Under the pieces are notes generated by a model. It worked only from the letters and a program-made list of their open reading frames with translations, was not told where the DNA came from and searched no databases. This document shows positions 7,182 through 14,196 of a DNA stretch of 20,847 bases, piece by piece (position 1 is the stretch's first letter; each line of letters opens with the position of its first letter). The stretch spans positions 2,611 to 23,457 of the forward strand of contig VAYJ01000050.1 of the NCBI GenBank assembly GCA_005888465.1. Direction: 5' to 3'. The position numbers and the translations under genes are program-made. This stretch comes from Actinomycetota bacterium. Lineage in GTDB: Bacteria; Actinomycetota; UBA4738.

Positions 7182-7623
7182 ATGCTCGAAGGCTCGTGTG
7201 AGTGCGGGGCGGTGACGTTCTCGGTGGTATCCGTATCGGATCTGCTACTGCCGGCGGTGCCGCAAGCTGAGCGGGGCCATCGGTGCCGCGATCAACGTGA
7301 TCGCCGACGCCCCGACGCTGAAGGTCGAAGGCGAGCTCGAACCGACGCGGTACGAGACGAGCGAAGGCCCCGTGACGGCGTTCTGCCCGCGGTGCGGGAG
7401 CCCGCTGTTCCTGGAGATGGCGATCTGGCCGGATTGGGTCTATCCGTTCGCGGCCGCGGTCGACACGCCGCTGCCGGAGCCGCCCCACCACATCCACGTT
7501 CGCTGGACCGAACGGCAGCCGTGGGTGCCGGCGATCGGCGGGCCCGACGATCCGCACTTCGAGGACAACACGGACGAATCGATGATCGACTGGCACGATC
7601 GCATGGGCCTCGCGCAGTCTTGA
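7182..7623 (+). pseudogene. GFA / CENP-V-like zinc protein, frameshifted with an apparent internal deletion
   Basis: GAGGAGG at 7167-7173 sets the start at ATG 7182 (GTG 7179 is adjacent). The first frame reads MLEGSCECGAVTFSV, the usual GFA opening with a Cys-x-Cys zinc site. At about 7221-7232 the reading moves to another frame that continues YPYRICYCRRCRKLSGAIG and later TAFCPRCGSPLFLEMAIWP, giving the remaining zinc cysteines, and ends at 7623. Family members normally have several residues between the FSV strand and the PYPY/CxC segment. These seem lost, so the indel is probably more than one base. GFA-family proteins are small S-(hydroxymethyl)glutathione-type or unknown-substrate carbon-sulfur lyase-like enzymes. 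The gene follows the cyclase gene by 39 bp and converges on the next gene with one base between stops. Confidence 0.8.
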
Positions 7624-7624
7624 G

Positions 7625-8128
7625 CTACTGAAGGCCCAGCCGGTCGACGGACTCGAGGATCGCGATCGCGAGGAGCAGGAGCAGGCCGATCCAGGCGCCG
7701 AACGAGGCGAGCTTGCCGATCACCAGGATCCACTTCAGCCCGCCGGCCGCGGCGGTCCCGTAGACGCAGCCCTTCGTCACGAGCTCCCCGGCGTCGCCGA
7801 ATTCCACGCGGCCGAGCCGAAGCCCCACCGCCAGGATCGCGACGATCGCGAAGACGCCCGCTGCCTGACCGATGTGGGCCGCCGTCCCCGACCAGGCGTT
7901 CGCGCTCAGGCAGCCGGCGATGTGCAGACCGAGGCCACTCACGTCGAGGCACGCGCGCTGCCACGGAAGGAACGTGTCGAACAGGAACAGGGTCAGCATC
8001 ACGAGCAGCACGATCTGGCCCGTCTGCTGCCACGCCCGAGCCGGCGCATCGGGCACGGATGGTGGCGGTGCGCTCGAAGCGGGCGCCGTCCCCACGTTCA
8101 CCCAGTACCCGGGATCATGCGTGTCCAT
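7625..8128 (-). CDS. Four-helix integral membrane protein, unknown function
   Basis: 167 residues from ATG 8128 to TAG 7625-7627. A Pro/Ala-rich cytosolic-looking N-terminus of about 35 residues (SSAPPPSVPDAPARAW) is followed by hydrophobic segments at about 36-54 (IVLLVMLTLFLFDTFLPW), 85-102 (AAGVFAIVAILAVGL), 121-138 and 141-160 (IGLLLLLAIAILESV). A loop between helices 1 and 2 has two Cys residues (RACLDVSG and AGCLSAN) and may face outward. No family is recognised; the layout recalls small actinobacterial membrane proteins with a Pro-rich leader. It is convergent with the GFA-type gene (stops one base apart) and lies 45 bp downstream of the zinc-ribbon gene on the same strand, so the two may be co-transcribed. 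Confidence 0.75.
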   Translation of the reverse strand: MDTHDPGYWVNVGTAPASSAPPPSVPDAPARAWQQTGQIVLLVMLTLFLFDTFLPWQRACLDVSGLGLHIAGCLSANAWSGTAAHIGQAAGVFAIVAILAVGLRLGRVEFGDAGELVTKGCVYGTAAAGGLKWILVIGKLASFGAWIGLLLLLAIAILESVDRLGLQ

Positions 8129-8173
8129 CTTCCAAAGAGGGTCGGACTTCGGGGACCGCCGATTGAGGAAGCG

Positions 8174-8353
8174 CTAGAGACTGACGCGCTGCGTCGGCGG
8201 ATGCTGCAGGAGCAGCGCGACGATCTGCGGAAGCGGGCGCTCGATCATGGGAGAGCCGCACCGGTCGCACACGACGTCGTCGTAGGACGCGAACCCACAC
8301 CACGTGCACCACACGAGCTTCGTGGTGTGGTGGTCGTTCGATCGCTCGTTCAT
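8174..8353 (-). CDS. Small zinc-ribbon protein
   Basis: 59 residues from ATG 8353; a GTG at 8377 would add 8 residues. Two Cys pairs, WCTWCGF and VCDRCGSPM, form a CxxC-n11-CxxC zinc ribbon, followed by a short helix (LPQIVALLLQH). Such small ribbons can bind nucleic acid or act as accessory metal-binding modules; nothing here tells which. No strong Shine-Dalgarno precedes either start. It lies upstream of the four-helix membrane protein gene in the same orientation. Confidence 0.65.
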   Translation of the reverse strand: MNERSNDHHTTKLVWCTWCGFASYDDVVCDRCGSPMIERPLPQIVALLLQHPPTQRVSL

Positions 8354-8415
8354 GGTCGTGGCATCCCCTGCTCCCACTTCACACCCTATATGTCGGCAAT
8401 GGAGCGCCGTTCGCT

Positions 8416-8456
8416 ACCGTCCGGTCGGACGATTCGCCTGCGCTCTTTGACCTAGG
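8416..8456 (+). repeat. Copy A of an imperfect 41-bp direct repeat
   Basis: It aligns without gaps to 8543-8583, offset 127 bp, with 31 of 41 identities by eye. The ends are best conserved: GTCCGGTCGG on the left and TTTGACCTAGG on the right. It lies between the zinc-ribbon gene and the DUF3179 gene. Confidence 0.6.
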
Positions 8457-8542
8457 GCGAGAGGGGGGTGTTCACTCCTGCCCTCTCGCGACCTCACGCA
8501 GGCGCCCCGCGAGGACGCGGGCGATCTCGGCGCCGGCTCGCC

Positions 8543-8583
8543 ACGGTCCGGTCGGGCCGTTCTTCGGGACTTTTTGACCTAGG
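8543..8583 (+). repeat. Copy B of the 41-bp repeat, with a DosR-like half site
   Basis: Partner of 8416-8456. It contains TTCGGGACTTTTTGACCTAG at 8562-8581. The first nine bases equal the left half of the DosR/DevR box (TTSGGGACT), while the right half departs from it. It is about 200 bp before the DUF3179 start and could be a binding site controlling that gene and the downstream kinase. Confidence 0.45.
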
Positions 8584-8786
8584 CGGGTTCGGACAGTCAC
8601 ACTGGAGCCATCGAACATCAGTCCAGAACTCCTGCCCGACCCAGCCGTCGTCGCCACCCCCTGCTGCGGCTGCTGCGCGGCCGCGAGCTGGTCCGGCACA
8701 CCTCCCAGGCATCCATCGGCGATGTCCCGGTCGCCGAGGGGTTCGACGGCCGGTATCTGCGCACCCTGACCGGCGGGCGGTTCGAG

Positions 8787-9668
8787 GTGCTGACCCTCCC
8801 CGAAGCTGCACCGGCGGGGGACCTCCAGCTCGACCCCACCGACCTCGTGTGCGCTCTCGAGATCGGTGGAGCGGCTCGCGTCTACCCGACGGAGATGCTT
8901 CGGACCTATCACGTGGTGAACGATCGGCTCGGGGCGACGCCTGTAGCCGTCGCCTTCTGCCCCCGCTGCTACAGCGGCGTGGCCCTTGATCCCGTGGTCG
9001 ACGACCGCGTCCTCTCGTTCCGTGTCTTCGGCCTGTACCAGGGAACGCTCGCCGTGATCGACGACCAGACCAGTACCATCTGGACGCCCTTCACGGCAGA
9101 GGCACTCGCCGGCCCGCTCGCCGGGCGCCGCCTCGAGTTCCTACCCCTTACCATGGCGACGTTCGGGGCGTGGCTCGCGGCGCATCCCAACAGCACCACG
9201 CCACGCCTGGCGATCGCCGGCGAGCCGCACGCCGGTCGACGCCGACCCGGTGAGCCATCCAACGACGGCATACTCTCGAAGCTCGTCGGAAGGTGGGACG
9301 AACGCCTGCCGGCGCGAGCGCTGATCCTGGGTGTCGATATCGATGGGACCGCCCGAGCCTACGTGATGGAGCCCCGGTCCCCGCCGACGCGGGCCGCCGG
9401 CGACGAGTTGGCCGGCGTGCCCATCGTCCTCATGGGGGCGAGTGGGGAGTGGCCGCTCGCTTACGACCGCAGGCTGGACGGGCAGCAGCTCGAGTTCCGG
9501 GTGGAAGCGGACGAGGTCCTCGACCAGTCCGAGTCCTCGTGGAGGGAGGGCCGGGCCGTGTCGGGGCCCCTCGCCGGCAGGAGCCTTCGGTTCGTCCCCT
9601 CCCACATGAGCGAGTGGTACACGTGGGCCGCCTTCCACCCGGATTCGGAGATCCGTCGGCTCACCTAG
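8787..9668 (+). CDS. DUF3179 domain protein
   Basis: 293 residues from GTG 8787, probably missing a true N-terminus (see the open frame from 8583). The DUF3179 signature is present: an ALEIGGAARVYPTEMLRTYHVVND segment (23-46) followed by VAVAFCPRCYSG (53-64) with paired C58 and C61. The protein is an internal duplication. FRVFGLYQ...AGPLAGRRLEFLPLTMATFGAWLAAHP in the first half is echoed by FRVEADE...SGPLAGRSLRFVPSHMSEWYTWAAFHP in the second, which lacks the Cys pair. The biochemical role of DUF3179 is not established; the Cys pair suggests metal or heme binding or redox chemistry, as inference. The gene is followed after 37-49 bp by a GAF-GAF histidine kinase, so they are likely co-transcribed and the protein may relate to the kinase's signal. 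Confidence 0.8.
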   Translation: MLTLPEAAPAGDLQLDPTDLVCALEIGGAARVYPTEMLRTYHVVNDRLGATPVAVAFCPRCYSGVALDPVVDDRVLSFRVFGLYQGTLAVIDDQTSTIWTPFTAEALAGPLAGRRLEFLPLTMATFGAWLAAHPNSTTPRLAIAGEPHAGRRRPGEPSNDGILSKLVGRWDERLPARALILGVDIDGTARAYVMEPRSPPTRAAGDELAGVPIVLMGASGEWPLAYDRRLDGQQLEFRVEADEVLDQSESSWREGRAVSGPLAGRSLRFVPSHMSEWYTWAAFHPDSEIRRLT

Positions 9669-9717
9669 TTCCCCGGGGCGTCCGATACCTCTGCCTGGAG
9701 GGCAATTGGGCGTTCCC

Positions 9718-11493
9718 ATGCGAAACGTGGAGTCGTACGGCGGGGCGGTCACCGGGTCGCCGCTCGCCGACGAGCTGCGGTCGCTCGCGCAGCTTCGGAT
9801 GCTCCACAGCCTGGCCCAACGCCTGAACGAGCTGAACGACGTCCGGCAGATCGGCGAGGCGATCACGGCCGAGCTGCACACGGTCATCGAGTACCACAAC
9901 TGCCGCGTCCACCTGCTCTCCGAGGATGGCCAGCTGCTCGTCCCGATCGCGTTCCGCGGGGAGCTGTCGGAGTACCAGGGCGAGACCTTCGAGGCGCTGC
10001 TGATCCCGTTCGGCGCCGGTATCACCGGCCGCGTCGCCGAGACCGGCGAGTCCCACTACGCGGCGAACACCGCCGAGGACCCGGCGGCCGTCAACATCGC
10101 CGGCACGCCGGACGTGGACGAGTCGCTCATCGTCGTGCCGATGCGCTACGGCAGCAACGTCATCGGTACGGTCGCGCTCGCCAAGCTCGGCGTGGACCAG
10201 TTCGACGACGAGGACGTGCGCCTCCTCGAGGTCCTGGCCGCGCACGCCGCCGTCGCGATCGAGAACGCGCGCCTGTACGAACGGGAACGAAACTCGGCGC
10301 AGGTCGCGCGGGAGCTCCTGAAGTTCTCCCAGACGCTCACCGGCGCGCACGACATGGAGTCCGTGCTCTCCGAAGCCATTCGAACGATCCCGGCCATGAT
10401 CCTGTGCGCGTCGGTTCGCGTCTACCTGCGCGACCCGACCGGGGCGTTTCGCGTCGCGGCGAGCGTGGAGGGCGAGGCCGAAGCGTGGGCGGAGCCGCTG
10501 GTTGTGCCCGCCGATGTAGCGCAACGCTTCCTGCTCTCGACCCAGGAGCCCTTCGTGCTCACGATGGAGACGATCGCAGCCGTACCCGAGCCGTACCGTG
10601 GTCGCGGGGATCGCGAGGCCATTATCGCTCCCCTGCATTGGGAGCCGGACGGGTTCGGCGCGATCGCGATCTCCGGGGACCCGCGCGCCGGCCCGGCCGG
10701 GACGGGGTTCTCATCCCGTGACCTGGAGCTCGCGCGCGGCATCGCGGACATCGCGTCGCTCGCGCTCGGGAAGGCCGGCCGATTCCGGGAGTTGGAGGAG
10801 GCGGCCGAGCGCCTGCGCGCCCTGGACGAGATGAAGAACATGTTCCTGGATGCGGTCTCCCACGAGCTGCGCACGCCCCTCGCCGCCGTCCTCGGGATCG
10901 CGCTCACCCTTGGCCGCCCCGAGATCGACCTGTCCGAGCCCGAGGCGAGGGATCTGATCACCCGCCTGCAGACCAACGCGCGCAAGCTCGAGCGGCTGCT
11001 CTCCGACCTACTGGACCTGGATCGGCTGGTTCGAGGGATCGTGGAGCCGAACCGTCGTCCGACCGATGTCGGCGCGCTCGTCCGGGGCGTCGTCGATGCT
11101 GCCGAGCTTCCCGGCGACCACGAGATCACCGTCCAGGCCGACACCCTGGTGCTCCCCGTCGATGCGGCCAAGGTCGAACGCATCGTGGAGAACCTCCTCG
11201 CGAACGCGGCGCGCCACGCCCCCGACGCGACCGGGATCTGGGTGAGCGCCACGGCATCGGACGGCGGCGTCCTCATCACGGTCGAGGACAATGGGCCCGG
11301 CGTGCCACCGGAGCTGCGGGCGGCGGTCTTCGAGCCGTTCCGCCAGGGGCCCGATCGAAGCCAGCACTCGCCGGGCGTCGGGATCGGGCTCTCCCTGGTG
11401 GCGCGGTTCGCTGAGATCCACGGCGGCCGCGCATGGGTTGAGGACCGCCCCGGGGGCGGCGCGTCCTTCCGCGTGTTCATCCCTGCGTCGTAG
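9718..11493 (+). CDS. GAF-GAF sensor histidine kinase (orphan)
   Basis: 591 residues from ATG 9718. A TTG at 9706 is the alternative: GGAGGG at 9697-9702 is too close to the TTG and rather far from the ATG, so the start is uncertain. The protein is soluble, with no membrane helix. GAF1 covers about residues 30-190 (IPFGAGITGRVAETGE; DEDVRLLEVLAAHAAVAIENARLYERE) and GAF2 about 200-355, then a helix leads into HisKA with FLDAVSHELRTPLAA (phospho-acceptor H382). The HATPase_c domain has VENLLANAARHAP (N box), DNGPG (G1) and GVGIGLSL (G2), so it looks active. Tandem GAFs usually bind small ligands or heme. The DosS/DosT oxygen sensors share the GAF-GAF layout, but their catalytic part is of the HisKA_3 type, unlike this one. 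No response regulator is adjacent. Confidence 0.9.
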   Translation: MRNVESYGGAVTGSPLADELRSLAQLRMLHSLAQRLNELNDVRQIGEAITAELHTVIEYHNCRVHLLSEDGQLLVPIAFRGELSEYQGETFEALLIPFGAGITGRVAETGESHYAANTAEDPAAVNIAGTPDVDESLIVVPMRYGSNVIGTVALAKLGVDQFDDEDVRLLEVLAAHAAVAIENARLYERERNSAQVARELLKFSQTLTGAHDMESVLSEAIRTIPAMILCASVRVYLRDPTGAFRVAASVEGEAEAWAEPLVVPADVAQRFLLSTQEPFVLTMETIAAVPEPYRGRGDREAIIAPLHWEPDGFGAIAISGDPRAGPAGTGFSSRDLELARGIADIASLALGKAGRFRELEEAAERLRALDEMKNMFLDAVSHELRTPLAAVLGIALTLGRPEIDLSEPEARDLITRLQTNARKLERLLSDLLDLDRLVRGIVEPNRRPTDVGALVRGVVDAAELPGDHEITVQADTLVLPVDAAKVERIVENLLANAARHAPDATGIWVSATASDGGVLITVEDNGPGVPPELRAAVFEPFRQGPDRSQHSPGVGIGLSLVARFAEIHGGRAWVEDRPGGGASFRVFIPAS

Positions 11494-11561
11494 CCTCAGA
11501 GGAACCCCGACAGGCTCATCGACGGCCACTGGCTCGAAGAGTCGCTGCATGCGTGTTTGAC

Positions 11562-11646
11562 GAACCTCTCGTCATTCGGTGAGGACCAGAACGGCGAGCT
11601 GTACGCGCTCTCGCTTGCAGGCGGCGTCTATCGGCTGACGCCGTAG
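11562..11646 (+). pseudogene. C-terminal remnant resembling a PQQ-type sugar dehydrogenase
   Basis: After the kinase stop the same frame is open to TAG 11644-11646 and ends NLSSFGEDQNGELYALSLAG then GVYRLTP. The pattern SFGED-x-GELY-(V/A)-x-L-x-GG-V/I-Y-R is the last beta strand of many soluble PQQ glucose/sorbosone dehydrogenase-like beta-propellers. No upstream propeller sequence is present, and the residues before it do not look related. It is therefore best read as the tail left by deletion of a larger gene. It is too short to be functional. Confidence 0.5.
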
Positions 11647-11683
11647 ACGCCGCCTCCTGGCTACGTCCGTTCGGGTAAGCGAA

Positions 11684-11728
11684 GGCGGGCGGCGTCCGCC
11701 GGTTGGAGCCGTCGGACGGCCGCCCGCC
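11684..11728. terminator. Strong GC-rich hairpin, probable bidirectional terminator
   Basis: GGCGGGCGGCGTCCG pairs with CGGACGGCCGCCCGCC with a single bulged base, around a loop of about 14 nt. It sits between the rightward kinase/remnant and the leftward small membrane protein gene, so it can end transcription from both sides. There is no T-tract, which is common for actinobacterial terminators. Confidence 0.65.
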
Positions 11729-11735
11729 GTCGTCA

Positions 11736-11771
11736 GTCGTTCAGGTACTCAGTGGTCGTTCAGGTGCTCAG
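11736..11771 (+). repeat. Tandem duplication of a 17-bp unit over a stop codon
   Basis: GTCGTTCAGGTACTCAG at 11736-11752 and GTCGTTCAGGTGCTCAG at 11755-11771 differ at one base and are separated by TG. The second unit contains the stop codon of the leftward DUF6458-like gene (11768-11770). The duplicated unit supplies a second, out-of-use stop downstream. Confidence 0.65.
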
Positions 11772-12040
11772 GAAGCCCACTCGTCCCGTTCCTGCGTCCG
11801 CTCGTGCCCGCCCGGGGTCGCGTGCACGTCCTCGTGGAGGGTGGTTCGGCTACGCCCGCCGAAGACCACCACCAAGACGCCGGTGAGGAACGAGACGATC
11901 CCCATGATGAGCAGGATCAGGCCGACGTTGTTGATGTTGAATCCCTTCGTCGTGACCGTCACGGCGAAGTCCAGGATCGCGCCGACGACGATGAGCGCGA
12001 TCCCACCGCCGATGAGCCCGGTGCCTGCAGCTCGGTTCAT
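11768..12040 (-). CDS. DUF6458-like two-helix membrane protein
   Basis: 90 residues from ATG 12038-12040, with a clear GAGGAGGTG Shine-Dalgarno just upstream (12045-12053). Helix 1 is about residues 7-28 (LIGGGIALIVVGAILDFAVT) and helix 2 about 38-61 (VGLILLIMGIVSFLTGVLVV). The linker KGFNINNVG between them is typical of DUF6458, a small actinobacterial family of unknown function. A charged hydrophilic tail (RSRTTLHEDVHATPGG, rich in Glu/Arg/His) follows and probably lies in the cytosol. It is the last of four leftward genes. Confidence 0.75.
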   Translation of the reverse strand: MNRAAGTGLIGGGIALIVVGAILDFAVTVTTKGFNINNVGLILLIMGIVSFLTGVLVVVFGGRSRTTLHEDVHATPGGHERTQERDEWAS

Positions 12041-12136
12041 GCGTCACCTCCTCGCGGAATGGCACCTGAGATGTTCCCGGTCGGAGGGCTCCCGAAACCT
12101 GTTCGTCCAGGTAGAAGCCGCGTTTCCACCGGACCG

Positions 12137-12304
12137 CTAGTGGATGTGCAGGTTCACTCCGAGCAGGATGAGCGGCCAGAGCGCGACGCCGAGGATCGCC
12201 GAGGCGATGGGCTTGAACCCGCTCATGTGGCGGAAGTAGTGGTGCGCGCTGGCCACGAAGAGGCCGATCACCACGTAGGCGATCGCCAGGAGTTTGCTCA
12301 ACAT
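12137..12304 (-). CDS. Small two-helix membrane protein, unknown function
   Basis: 55 residues from ATG 12304: helix 1 KLLAIAYVVIGLFVASAHHYF, a short loop RHMSGFK, then helix 2 ASAILGVALWPLILLGVNLH. The HHYF after helix 1 and the NLHIH ending give a His-rich pattern at both membrane edges, which resembles a recurrent actinobacterial small-protein type by recollection. The frame is open upstream. An ATG at 12337 with GGAAGG five bases before it is an alternative start that would add 11 basic residues. It lies 55 bp downstream of the GH15 gene in the same direction and may share its transcript. Confidence 0.7.
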   Translation of the reverse strand: MLSKLLAIAYVVIGLFVASAHHYFRHMSGFKPIASAILGVALWPLILLGVNLHIH

Positions 12305-12359
12305 GGTTCGGTGTCTCCGTCGGATGAGAATGCCCATGACGTCCTTCCCGAGGAGGTTC

Positions 12360-14183
12360 CTACCCGTTTTTCGGCGAACCATCACCATCGGCGAGCGCGC
12401 ACGCGGCGGCTATGTGCGAGAGGTGAGTCAGTCCTTGCGGGAAGTTGCCGAGCATCGACTTCGTTTGCGTGTCGTACTGCTCGGCGAACAACCCCACATC
12501 GTTGGCGGTCGCGCAGGCCGCGTCGAACGTCTCGCGCGCCTCGCCCCACCGGCCCTGCCGCGCCAGGCACTCCGCGAGCCAGAAGGACACCACCAGGAAC
12601 GCGCCCTCGGTGCCCTCGAGCCCGTCTCTCGCTCGGTAGCGCACGTACAACCCGCCGGCCGCCAGCTGGTGACGGACGGCGTCGACGGTTCGAACCATCC
12701 GGTCGTCGTCGTCGCCGACGAACCCGAGGCTGGGCAGGAGTAGCAGCGACCCGTCGACGCCTCGGGAGCCGAACGCTCGCACGAACGTCCCCTTCCGGCC
12801 GTCGTAGCCGCGGTCGAGGATCGCGTCGCGGATCTGGCGACGGACCGATCGCCACCGACGCTGCGGGACCGGCCGGCCGGCGTCCTCCGCGAGTCGAATC
12901 CCGCGGTCGAGGGCAACCCAGCACATCGCCTTGGAGTGAACGAAGTGCTGCGGTCGCCCTCGCGTCTCCCAGATGCCGTGATCCGGCTCGGTCCATCGCC
13001 TCGCGGCGGTTTCGACGAGATCCACCACGAATCGCCAGTAGTCGTCGTCGGGCGAGTGGCCGAGCTCGTGCCACCGCCAGGCGAGATCCAACAAGTGCCC
13101 GTAGCAGTCGAGCTGGATCTGTTCGGCCGCGGCGTTGCCGATTCGGACGGGCCTCGCGCCACGGTAGCCGTGCAGGTTGGTGAGCTCGAGCTCGGTGAGG
13201 CGGCGTTCGCCGCCGGGGCCGTACATGACGCGGAGGTCGGCCGCGCTGCCGGCGGCCGACCGCTCGATGAACCGGCGGAAGCCATCGGCCTCTGCATGGC
13301 ACCCGAGCTGCGCGAGCGCCCGCACGGCGAAGACCGAGTCCCGGATCCAGCTGGACCGGTAGTCCCAATTACGCTCGCCCCCAAGCGCTTCCGGGAGCGA
13401 CGTCGTCGGCGCCGCGACGATGGCGCCCGTCGAGGCGTTGGTGAGCGCCTTCAGCACGATCGCCGAATGGATGGCGCCGGGCCCGTTCGGGCCCGCCAGC
13501 CGCGCCTTTGAGGACCAGCACTCCCACCACTCGATGGCCTCATTGAGACGACGATCGAGCTCGCTCGCGCTCAGCCGCTCGGGATCCGTCTCGAGCGTCT
13601 CGGGCTTCGCGTAGTGGATCGAGAGGCGGGAGCGACGTCCGGGTCGCACCTCGACTCGGCCGACCAGATCGTGGTCGTCGGCGGGGCGGAGCGAGACGTC
13701 GCCCGCCACCACGAGGGCGTCGTTGCCCCCGACCGCGCTGTGGATCCCGTGCCGGTGGCGGCGGATCCACGGCCGGACCTCGCCGTAGTCGAACCGGGGG
13801 TTCACGCGCAGGTCGAACGCCATCCGTCCTCGGACGCCTTCCAGCACCCGCAGGATCTGCCCGTACGGGTCGTAGGCGCCACCCTGGCGCATGGTGAAAC
13901 AATCGATCAGCCTGGCCTCGGCGGCGTCGCTCGCGAACGTCGTCTCGAGCACCAGCGTGCCGTCCAGATAGCGTCTGGTCGAGTGCACGTCGGTTCCGAT
14001 GGGCGTGACCGAGCAGTACCCGCCGCGGTCCCAGTCGAGCAGGCGGCCGAAGACACTGCCACTGTCAAACCGCGGCATGCAGCACCAATCGATCGATCCG
14101 GCCCGGGACACCAGGGCTGCGGAGTGGCAGTCTCCGATCAGCGCGTAGTCCGCGATGGCCGGGTACCTGCCGTCGCCTCGCAT
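12360..14183 (-). CDS. Glycoside hydrolase family 15 (glucoamylase/trehalase-type)
   Basis: 607 residues from ATG 14183, the usual length of compact bacterial GH15 proteins. The N-terminal beta domain (about 1-215) begins YPAIADYALIGDCHSAALVS and SIDWCCMPRFDS, standard for this group. The (alpha/alpha)6 barrel follows with GGERNWDYRSSWIRDSVF (268-285), HGIWETRGRPQHFVHSKAM (402-420) and GTEGAFLVVSFWLAE (524-538), ending TQTKSMLGNFPQGLTH. E406 and E526 are the likely general acid and general base by family position. There is no signal peptide, so it should act in the cytosol. Members hydrolyse alpha-glucans from non-reducing ends or trehalose; which one cannot be told here. The start is 13 nt after the stop of the flippase-like gene, so they are co-transcribed. 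Upstream in-frame starts would overlap that gene. Confidence 0.9.
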   Translation of the reverse strand: MRGDGRYPAIADYALIGDCHSAALVSRAGSIDWCCMPRFDSGSVFGRLLDWDRGGYCSVTPIGTDVHSTRRYLDGTLVLETTFASDAAEARLIDCFTMRQGGAYDPYGQILRVLEGVRGRMAFDLRVNPRFDYGEVRPWIRRHRHGIHSAVGGNDALVVAGDVSLRPADDHDLVGRVEVRPGRRSRLSIHYAKPETLETDPERLSASELDRRLNEAIEWWECWSSKARLAGPNGPGAIHSAIVLKALTNASTGAIVAAPTTSLPEALGGERNWDYRSSWIRDSVFAVRALAQLGCHAEADGFRRFIERSAAGSAADLRVMYGPGGERRLTELELTNLHGYRGARPVRIGNAAAEQIQLDCYGHLLDLAWRWHELGHSPDDDYWRFVVDLVETAARRWTEPDHGIWETRGRPQHFVHSKAMCWVALDRGIRLAEDAGRPVPQRRWRSVRRQIRDAILDRGYDGRKGTFVRAFGSRGVDGSLLLLPSLGFVGDDDDRMVRTVDAVRHQLAAGGLYVRYRARDGLEGTEGAFLVVSFWLAECLARQGRWGEARETFDAACATANDVGLFAEQYDTQTKSMLGNFPQGLTHLSHIAAACALADGDGSPKNG

Positions 14184-14196
14184 GGTCCACCAAGCG

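Larger units (their letters stand above)
8378..8786. other. Gene-poor stretch upstream of the DUF3179 gene
   Basis: About 400 bp between the divergent zinc-ribbon gene and the DUF3179 start. It contains the imperfect 41-bp repeat pair listed separately. From 8583 the frame of the DUF3179 gene is open and protein-like (LLRLLRGRELVRHTSQASIG, then DVPVAEGFDGRYLRTLTGGR) but contains no ATG, GTG or TTG before 8787. The true N-terminus may therefore lie here behind an undetected indel. A minus-strand frame ending at 8472 (EIARVLAGRLREVARGQE) also reads well for about 20 residues and may be a gene remnant. Confidence 0.4.

Noticed and set aside
8472..8912. 146-residue minus-strand frame
   Set aside because: Mostly antisense to the DUF3179 region; only its last 20 residues read well, too little to call a gene.
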